A DNA stretch of 64,000 nucleotides from Rhyzopertha dominica (taxonomy: Eukaryota; Arthropoda; Insecta; Coleoptera; Bostrichidae): contig QCXZ01000041.1 of the NCBI GenBank assembly GCA_025024175.1, forward strand, positions 23,989,786 to 24,053,785, in the 5' to 3' direction. How positions within the stretch are numbered: position 1 is the first letter of the stretch; every line of letters starts with the position of its first letter. Positions 55,240 to 64,000 of this stretch are shown one piece after another. Below the pieces are notes generated by a model. That model was not told where the DNA came from and made no database searches. It worked only from the letters and a program-made list of their open reading frames with translations. The position numbers were made by a program, and so were the translations under genes.

Positions 55240-55440
55240 TAGAGAGTTTAAGNAGTTATTGTGATATGGTAGGTCTTACACGGGGCATGGGATGGTTGCA
55301 GGACATAACATCGATGGCAGGACGTCAATTCTGGGGCGAAATAACGTGGTGCGATTTTGAACAGAAATTTCGCGAAAATTTTGAAGACAATTGAAGTTTA
55401 ACAGAGAGGTTTGCAGAGATGTCTGCAAGACTACAGGAGC
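55240..55440 (+). pseudogene. Possible gypsy gag remnant
   Basis: The plus frame has QFWGEITWCDFEQKFRENF, the tryptophan-rich helix pattern seen in some gypsy Gag proteins, then a broken SARLQEP segment. It is short and uncertain. One ambiguous base at 55253. Confidence 0.25.
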
Positions 55441-56080
55441 CTATAGACCCGATGTCCTAGCGTGCCGTCTTGTTTCCTTGTCACCATCACATCCAGGAAG
55501 GGTAGGGCGCCATTGGTCTCCTCCATCGTGAATTGTATGCCACTATGGATGCTATTTAGAGGGTCCAGGAACTCCTTTATGTTCTGTTCTCCATGCGGCC
55601 AGACGGCAAGTGTCGTCCACGTAACTAAACCAACATTTAGGTTTAAGTCGTGCCGATACCATTGCAGTTGTCTCGAAGGCTTCCAAGTAAATGTTAGCTA
55701 TCAGCGGAGAAAGCGGTGACCCCATCGGAGCACCTTCTGTCTGCTTGTAGTATTCCTCCTGGAACTTGAAGAAAGTAGATTTCAGGCAGATATTCGCAAG
55801 TTGGACTAGTTCTTCATCCAGGTCTTTTTCTTGTAGACGTTTTTTCAACTCCCTTAAGGCATCGTCCAGTGGTATCTTCGTGAAGAGTGGTGATATCAAA
55901 GCTTACTAAGATGTCCTCCGGGTCCAGTCTGATCTTCATTTTCTCAATAAGGTCTCCGGCGTTCCTGACGTGGTGCTTTCCTACGAGTCCGCTGAAATTT
56001 TTCTCGAGGAAGAAAGGATCTACGATATGATCACCTAATGCCTCAGTGCATAGATTTTTTTGGTCTATGAGTGTGTACCT
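55440..56080 (-). pseudogene. Penelope reverse transcriptase fragment
   Basis: The minus frame reads GAPMGSPLSPLIANIYLE, a Penelope RT hallmark, and WFSYVDDT with the catalytic YVDD. Upstream is ISPLFTKIPLDDAL and, in another frame, a GKHHVRNAGDLIEKM region. Downstream beyond a break, the sequence at ~55550-55460 continues with an ALPFLDVMV-type phrase. Frame breaks make it inactive. It is separate from the GIY-YIG unit at 20530. Confidence 0.7.
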
Positions 56081-57297
56081 GTATCAATTTAGGATTAATA
56101 TAGTTCCAACACTGCAATTATGTCGATTAATGTGATCATTTACGAAAAATGTAGGCTTGTCTGTGAAGCACGTATTGCACATCAAATGCGGATACATTCC
56201 GTTAAATTTTCACAGAATTCTAGTCGTCTATCAAAGTTGTCTTCATTTATATTTGTGGAGATCATGAAGGCTGATGACATGCTCACTACAGAAAATTGCG
56301 ATACTTTTCGAACAAATTGTACTTTATCCATGAGAAGCTTGTAGCTTCATCAGCAACAACTCGGGCTGCGAGTAGCAGCTCTACGTTAGGTAGTAACTAA
56401 TTATAGTCTTTCTGGCGATGCAATACAGATAATTCAGGAACATGGTCCAATTTAAAGGTGCGAAAGAAGTCAGAAAGGTAAAAAACGCTATAAAATGTTC
56501 TAATACGTTATAAATCAGTGATGTTTTTGTTTTCTTAAAACAATATAAACTTACCAGCTACACCCATAAAAAAGCAATAAATTTTGAGATATAACATTTC
56601 CTGATTTTGAACATTGATTGCGCAGAAACTCGATAAAAAAATGTCAAACTCCTTAAAATGCAGTCACTACTCACAATTTCTAAATACATCCATAATTAAT
56701 TGATAATTTGGCAAAGCATGGAACTCTAGCAATGCCTAATATACAAGCATATTTAACTTTTTTGATACACTATTGCGATGTTTACGCGTTTGAAACAAAA
56801 AATGATAGCAATAGAAGTCTGCCATGTTGACCATTATACAGACGTCTGTTTCGGCTTATAAGGCCTCCTCAACATAGCTATAGTTTCAGCTTCCAATGCA
56901 GACTGCATGGGGCAACAGATCTTGGATTCCCTTAAATACGCCAAGGTAAGCGATGTAAATACAAGAATAATAATTGTGAGCAACAATATGCCATCTAGTG
57001 CCATCCATCCGTCTGTGCGGGAGAACCTGTACCCTGCACGGTAGCCCACCTTGCAGTGGCATTTGTCTTTCTATAAAGGCGGTAGGAAGAATCTATTTCT
57101 ATTTTTCGTAGTTTAAGAATTGTCCAACTTTCATACTCATCAAATAAGTATACCGTGACGAGGTACATATTTAAAACTTATTCTATTCTAGGCGTCTATA
57201 ACAAAGCATATTACTTGTAAATTAATATACCTAATACATATATGATGAATGTGTCAATTTTGATTTTAATCGCATTTTCACAAGAAATGTTACTTAC

Positions 57298-57461
57298 CTC
57301 ATAGTCTCTTTTATACAAGCTTTTAGGTAATGCATCTCTTCCAGTTTGTCATTACATAAAACTCCAGCGCCCAAAACTTCTTCTATTTCTTGTCTCAGTA
57401 ATGCCTGTTTGTCTTCGTGCAAAGCCAATTGGTACAAAATGGAAGCTACAGCGTTCGAGGT
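57298..57461 (-). CDS. K-helix exon of a CYP12-like P450 on the minus strand
   Basis: A 164-base exon (acceptor ATTGCAG before 57461, donor GTAAGT after 57298). It encodes SNAVASILYQLALHEDKQ and ends with ACIKETMR, the ExxR motif (E and R of the K helix). It enters in phase 0 and leaves with two bases of a codon, exactly like exon 7 of the P450 at 40522-40691. It is most simply an upstream exon of the gene whose heme exon is at 44861-44640, though 12 kb and a missing small exon lie between. A different truncated P450 is possible. Exons 5' of this one were not found up to 64000. Confidence 0.7.
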
Positions 57462-57469
57462 CTGCAATT

Positions 57470-60400
57470 ATTGCAAAAGTACTGTAATTGGAAGCTACCT
57501 TAGTGTAAAATGAGTAATGTCGCTTTCAGTGACAAGAGGTCTTTTCTCACATCCGCGTGTTGAAGCGAATTATTTCAGGTAGGCGAATTAGAAATTGCTG
57601 TAAAGTTTTGCAACCGTATAAATGTGCTGCTAAAATGTCGATGAGAGAAAAGTGTGTACATTAGAAAATACGCAATTACGGCCAGCGATTTTGTAATGAT
57701 ATGGTTTTATAGCCTTGGCCGGATAACTACGATGATCAAATTACATGTATCGTATAACAATATTGAAATTAAACATTGCAACTTTAATAATATTTTACTT
57801 TATATAGGCATACTGCAAAAACTAACGACTGAAAACTCGACGTACTCGGGATGCCTAGCATCATAAAGGAACGGAATAATGCACGCGAAAATAAAAGTTT
57901 TAAATGGTGAATGTTTGACAAACACCGATATAATTATTTAGGTCTAACGTAGTTATTACAATGNATTACTAAAAGAACACAGAAACAAGCGCTATCTACA
58001 TGAAAGAAGCACATAAATTACGACATATGAATGACATAATAAAGCTCAAAATACGAGTAGGATTGTGGATTTGCCTACATATCTAACCGACGCGACGGCA
58101 CACCAGCAGAACGATTAGAAACCAGAAAACAATTAGATCTCTCTAAACTATTTGCACGCGCTACTTTTCTTGAAGGCCATTTTATTGCTAAGGACAGAAA
58201 AAGTAAACTACTTGATATTCACTCTGCATTAGAAAACATTTTTTGTTAACGGAGGTTTAATTGATCATTTGTGTGAGCAAAATGAAGTTTACGATCTGCA
58301 ACCAGAAAAGCTTTCGAGAGAACTGTAATACAAATTATATAATTGTTCTAAAGCATTCTCGGTTTAAATCGCAGTCATCCACCTTTTATTATTTTAATGA
58401 TCTTATCATTAACATCTATCTTGCTCTTATAAGCTTCATGTTTTCAATGGTACTGCAGCTACTTCTAGCATATCGTTATCACTAAGTATCAGGAGCTAAG
58501 AATTTATCATAAACTTCTATATTTCTGTATGAAACTTTCAATACTTTTCGCTGAATCATAAAGGTGTCTTCTAGTACCAAGAAAAAGCTTACTTGTTGCA
58601 ATGAAATCACGTATCATTTGCACTTCTACATCGCTTATACTCTTGAGTATTCCAACTTTTTTGACTACTTTTTCTATATTTACTTATTTCAAAAAGTTTA
58701 AGCTTTTGCAAATCTATGAGAAACTATTTTGCATGCTTTCGTTATCCGTTGTAACATGTTATGAACTCATATCTGAGAGGTAGTTCTTAAAACGCCTTTC
58801 TGGCGTCAAGTCAACTGTAAAAGCTTTTGGAGTGCTTCTCTTAAAACATAAAAACCTATTGAATGTTTAAAAATCGATAGGATATTTTATTACCACCACA
58901 TTAAAGAAAAGGTGTACAAAAAGCCCACCGGCGGTATTTACTAATATGCGGAATATATGATTAATTTCACCACCAATTCTATCATTTGCACAAAAGCAGA
59001 GAATATTTAATATTTGAGTTTATAGCGTTAGCGTTATGTACGTACACATTTTCACACCAGTGCGACGGAATAAACAATTAATGTGCACAATTCCATCTCA
59101 CATTGCAACAGTTATTGGACTCATCAGTACAGTACAGTTGCGGATAATACGTTTTTTATATGAACAATTTACAATGGTCTTTGCAAAGTCAACTGCAGAG
59201 CTGTTATAAACTCGATTCGGCGACTTTGTGATGCAGCGGTTTAATGTAGTAAATACTAATATGCAGAGCAAATCCACCTTATGTGAGTGTTAAGTGGTTA
59301 AATTTGGCAACAAAAACCAAACCAAGGATGACGTTTCTATTGTCGGCCATCACATCTTGCAGAATTCATTACAAATCGCTTTATAAACATTTTCAGCCTC
59401 AGAACCCTTATGCATTTTCCGAATACACCCTAAAATATTTTGTTTAATTAAGATTAGCATTTGGGTTTGAAAGTGATTATATCCTCTATTTTTGAGATTC
59501 TGCAAGATATGTTGTTTACGTCTATGTGATCTGTATTCTGTGTTAGTCTTCTACAGCTTTTTAATGTGTAACGTTGACTAGGATTGAAAATGAGTGTTCT
59601 TTCTCAAATTTTTCTGATTGTGTAGAATAAAGGTAAATGGCTATGCAATTTTAGTTTTGTGCATTTCATGGTGTAAAAAAGAGTAGGTAATTTCTGCGGT
59701 TTTTAATGCTTGTTTCAGGACATGTTTATGTAATCTACGNNCGTTGTAAATTTTTAGTTACGTGGCTTTTGCAATTATTAATACTTAAGGGTTGTTTTTG
59801 AAGTTGAAAATGTTTGTAAAGCGATGTTTTTTACCTGTCGTAAATGGACGAAGTGTATAAAGTATAGATCTCTCGTGTATGCGAGACCAGTTTCCTGTAT
59901 GCTTTAATTAAACAATTGAACTGAATATGGATTTGAGTTTTATTTATTTATTACAAACAATTAAGTATACAACGTATCTACATTTAAAATAAAATCAATG
60001 TTCTACCTTTACTTGTGAATGCCTGTTAAATGAATGCTAAAATCTTCCGATCTTTTTCCTGAGTTTTAAGGTTTTGTAGTCTAATATTATTTTGCTGGGA
60101 TGGCATAGATAAATACACATTTTTAACACAATAAGCTGCCATACAGCTTGAGCATTTGTTAAATAATATGTAACGCGATGAAATTGTCTTCTATTTCAAC
60201 ACCTGAAACGAAATTCATAGACATCTTTTCTATTTTGGTATGGGGACGTCTAAGTTATTTTTCTGCATCAAAGCTTTCACCTTGAAGTGTATATATTCTA
60301 ACTGGGAATGCGGCAATATGCAATATATATTACAACTTAATGCGAAATAGTTGATGGCAAAGTTAGGAGTCCTATAGATTTACAATATATAAATTACATT

Positions 60401-63400
60401 ACACAGCGAGTTAACAACCAAAACCACAAAATATTGAGCAGATCAATCCACAACGTACAGGTAAATAAAATACTTATTACTTTTGAGAAAACACGTTAAA
60501 TAAGAAGACCAAATAAAAATGTGTCAAAGTCAAAATGGTGTGAATGATTATCAGTTCTAACAGGTTTAAAACGACAGGAAATGTATATCGCATGAGGCTG
60601 TAAGTATTCTTTCTTAACCAACTGTATCAACTGTCTGTGTCCTAATTATTGTAGTTGTCCTGATGAAGAGTCAAATTTGATCCGAAATATATAGGCATTA
60701 GCCAAAAAAGCGTTTCTTTCCTTTTTTGCCCAACCCATTGGCGCACGCAGTAACTTTTACTCTTCGGCATATTCAAATCATTGACATTCTAACATATCTA
60801 CAAAAAAAACCACGTTGAAAAATTTCCCAGGCTACAGCGTATCTGTGAACTTAAAGCATTTGACGCGAAACCTTCTTACGAGCGCATACTATTGAGTATT
60901 TGCATTATTTGCATAACCCAGCAATAACGTTAAACAACTGTTCGCTGGACATGGGAGGTCCATTTAGCCGCAATTTAAAGTTCTTGACTTACCCAATCAA
61001 CAGATTTACTTTCTTTATTGTCAGTTAAACAAGAATTCGAATGTTTGCTTACGCTGTTGTAAGTCAATGTTTATTTAACAATCGATCTGTGGATGCATCG
61101 ATAATTGACAGAAACCCCTAGGGCAAAAGAAATATTATGTCAAGAACATTGAACGGTACATAAAGATTCATTTATTGTTGCGCACTGCGTAGTCATTGCC
61201 TATTATTATTCACTAGTGAACTTTCATTGAATGCCATTATCTCCCGCATTTTCACTGCAGACATACTGATGTAAAAATTACGTAATACTGCATATTGTTC
61301 CTCCTACTGACCCAGAGTCCGCGTCGGTAAGAATAGACAGATGGGCCATTAATACAAACATAATGGATTTTTTAGCTCACTCAAAAGATTTCCATAGGTA
61401 TGCGACTTTTCTACCTTCCATTTCTATGACTCACATTACTACTTTTTCCATACGAATTTCTTACATAATTAGAGGTAATTTATATTTTGTGTACTTTTTA
61501 AGGACATTGAAAACGAAAGTCTATTTCATACATGCATATAACATCCTCTTTTCAACAACGTAAATAATATGTCTTAGATCGATCAACGGGGAAAATACAA
61601 AAACAGAAACATCATTTGGCATAACTTCTCTTTTTATCTCAAATTATATATCAAACTTAAAGAATAATAGAAAACAAAGAATTAAAAAATGACCCCAAAA
61701 ATCTTATACAGGCGATATCAAGTTACATACATGTTTACAGGTAAAAAGCGCAGAAGTAGTCATCTTCGAAACCATTGTAACGTATGTCCATTAGTAAATA
61801 ATGTTACTAAGAATTACTTTCGGGTGTTTCTAGCATTAGTCCAAGATCAATTCGTGTTTGTTATATGTGATAGGTATTAAATAACTGTATATAATAATAA
61901 CTATTGCATTCGAGTCAAAAGTATATACTTAACTATAATTTAAAAAAGGAGGTTCTATAAAACTAGCATTGTTTCTTTTATATAATGTATTCAAGAAACA
62001 ATAGTATAAGAATGGTCTATTTATACAGGGTTATTAAAAAGATGGACCCAGATTAGTATTATTTTATATTTCAAGAAATATACATTAGTATAAATAGTCC
62101 ACATACAGAAGGATAGAAGTAGTTTATCATTACTTGCGCAAGCGACCCCTAGGGTATTCGCGCCAGTTGCGAGTAACAGACACTAAACAATTTTTTGCAT
62201 CATCTTACTGACAACCTAAATTTTGGTTAAAACACCTATCGTTCCAAATTAATTAATTTTTAAAACGAGGTAATTAGGTTGAGTTCTTAATTATATCCCT
62301 TATATAAGTACTCTTATATGTATATCCAAATTACCATCTGTTGAGGTCAAGAAAGACAGAGAAGTAAAAATTGGTTACATAATTAGTTAAATGCATTGTA
62401 TATTGTTTAAATAAAAAGTTTAAATAAACGTTTATTAACAACAAATCTCTAGTTCAATTGTAATCTAGTTTTATTTCCTTTACTAAGATTTTTTTTAACT
62501 TGCAGTTCCAACATACCAGAATCGCACCTTTTAGTTACACGCATAAGGGTATCGATGTTTAACAACCCTGCTGGCTCTACCTCTTACGCTGATAGCGGCG
62601 CGTACGGGACCAAATATTGTAGAGCTTTACTGCTTACTAGTACAGTTTCAACTAGTTCCTAAAACTGTATACTACGTAGGTAAAGCATTTTCATTTAAAC
62701 AGTTATGTCGTGTTTTATCACAAAACAATGTGTCAAATGTAACCATATTTAACAATAAAATAATTACTATTCTGATGTATTTAATTCAATTTTGTTACTG
62801 TAGAAACATGCATACATATTTCTTCTCCATCCCCAAAAAATTTCTTCATCGCAGTTCTAATAAAAAATGCTTTTTACACACTTTTGATCGCAGTGTCGGA
62901 CTCATAAGTTATGTAGTAACTGTAGTGATTGCCATAGACAAATCTTACAAGGAGACGGTTTGTTTCATAGGAAAAAGGGAAAACTAAAAACGTGCTACAC
63001 CATCGACATCATGCGCAAGAGGGTTGCGCAACGACTTGCCCGTGCGTTACGCAAGCGCAAAACTCAGAACAGCAGAAATATCGTGGTGTGCTGTAACGAT
63101 GCAACACTGCAAGGCTGTAACCCTAACCTAACAAATTCAAGTGTTATTCAACTGTCATTAGCAAAGTAGCAAGGAAATAGTTAATCCAGCAAACTTTTAA
63201 TTAAAGGTAGGTACAGGAACAGTACTTATTAGTGAGGCATACTTTACTTTGCGTAGAACTTGGTATTGGCAAGTGTATTTATCACCCAATTATTTGTACA
63301 CATTAAAACGTGAATCCATATTGTTTTATGCGGGGATCTAAAAAAACATTAACCCGAAGTACCCCGAACTGTGAATAAGACGCCCGTTTCAATCACCGTT

Positions 63401-64000
63401 GAATTAATTACAACCAGTTAGACACCACTAAAAGATCATCACAATTATGAGACCTTTCTAAAGGGTATCTACCACATATCGTCTTTGGCGACTTGACTTG
63501 CTGAGCGGACAATCATAAGAGAAAGAAGAATTACGGCATATGATAACTAGATATGACATTAAGTTCCTTGATCTGTATTTCCTGTTTATTGTTCAAAACT
63601 AATAATTAAAATGTAATTATTTTAGTCTATATATTATTTTTTGTTATTTTATTCTTTAATTTTACTGCACATACAGCAACGAATCGACTCTTTCTTGGCC
63701 CACACCGCATTTGCTGCCAAATAAGCAGCATTTCGTCGTGTTGTTTGGACTGGCGCTGCAGTCTAAACTTGTTTCCGAATTTCTATAGAGGATCAAGTCG
63801 TCTTCTTGTGAGGTTTATTTGTCTATGATGGCTGCTATGTGCCATTCGGTTTTTTGTGTTCTTTAGTTTGTAAGAAAGGAATGGGCAGTTACTGTGCAGT
63901 GTACAGCCTATAGCGTGAACGTCGCCTCCGATTCGATATTAAATCACCAACTAGGAAAACATTAGCCGTGTAACAGAAAACATGCTTTTTCGTCGTGGTT
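57470..64000. other. AT-rich region without supported genes
   Basis: No exon with family resemblance was found on either strand. If the minus-strand P450 is complete, its 5' exons should lie here or beyond the window. A dispersed repeat related to 43876-43970 sits at ~60655-60750. Ambiguous bases lie at 57964 and 59740-59741. Confidence 0.45.

Noticed and set aside
56834..57049. 71-aa minus-strand frame with a hydrophobic segment
   Set aside because: Looks like debris of a mobile element; no recognisable domain or exon borders matching the P450.
62960..63169. Basic 69-aa frame rich in Arg/Lys
   Set aside because: Short, with no motif and no promoter or splice context; probably chance.

Overview
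This is a window of an AT-rich insect genome. Spliced CYP12-type mitochondrial P450 genes, Penelope, Ty3/gypsy, LINE and mariner-like remnants and several MITE-like hairpins all point that way. CYP12 genes occur in flies and beetles; a beetle is my guess but is not proven by the sequence.

Layout. 1-4917 is host or repeat DNA: a ~1.1 kb fold-back element at the start, a mariner-like transposase tail, and otherwise no gene. 4918-20280 is a nearly pristine ~15.4 kb Polinton/Maverick, a virus-like self-synthesising transposon, with ~600-bp terminal inverted repeats. It carries double-jelly-roll major capsid, minor capsid, adenain-type protease, PLA2-domain virion protein, packaging ATPase, DUF8207-like protein, fibre-like protein, integrase with chromodomain, protein-primed DNA polymerase B, a RING finger gene and two or three unknown genes. 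No gene shows a disabling stop. Its right flank lies in an old gypsy pol remnant (20281-22318). That remnant is also split by a Penelope-derived unit (20530-21823, 9-bp target duplication) and by a young 4.48 kb gypsy element with identical 136-bp LTRs (22319-26799). 26800-35900 has no recognisable gene. 35915-41183 is a complete nine-exon CYP12-like P450. A second CYP12-like gene runs tail-to-tail on the minus strand (exons at 41606-41499, 44861-44640 and 57461-57298), with large introns full of transposon debris. 57500-64000 shows no supported gene.

The most interesting system is the Polinton. I read its transcription plan as three kinds of unit. First, an Hsp70-like promoter (four-unit heat shock element, TATA, Inr) drives a lone unknown gene and lies divergent from a spliced RING gene. 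Second, one symmetric TATA box fires both ways into the ATPase and into a tightly packed block of six minus-strand virion genes. Third, PolB is not a single ORF: it is the last exon of a seven-exon gene whose six small introns are all phase 1 and whose 5' exons add CCHC zinc fingers and a basic nuclear-localisation-like stretch. An ~11-bp GAACCGCTC minisatellite separates the ATPase from the DUF8207-fibre-integrase block. Functions are inferred from motifs only; promoter and splice calls come from reading consensus sequences.
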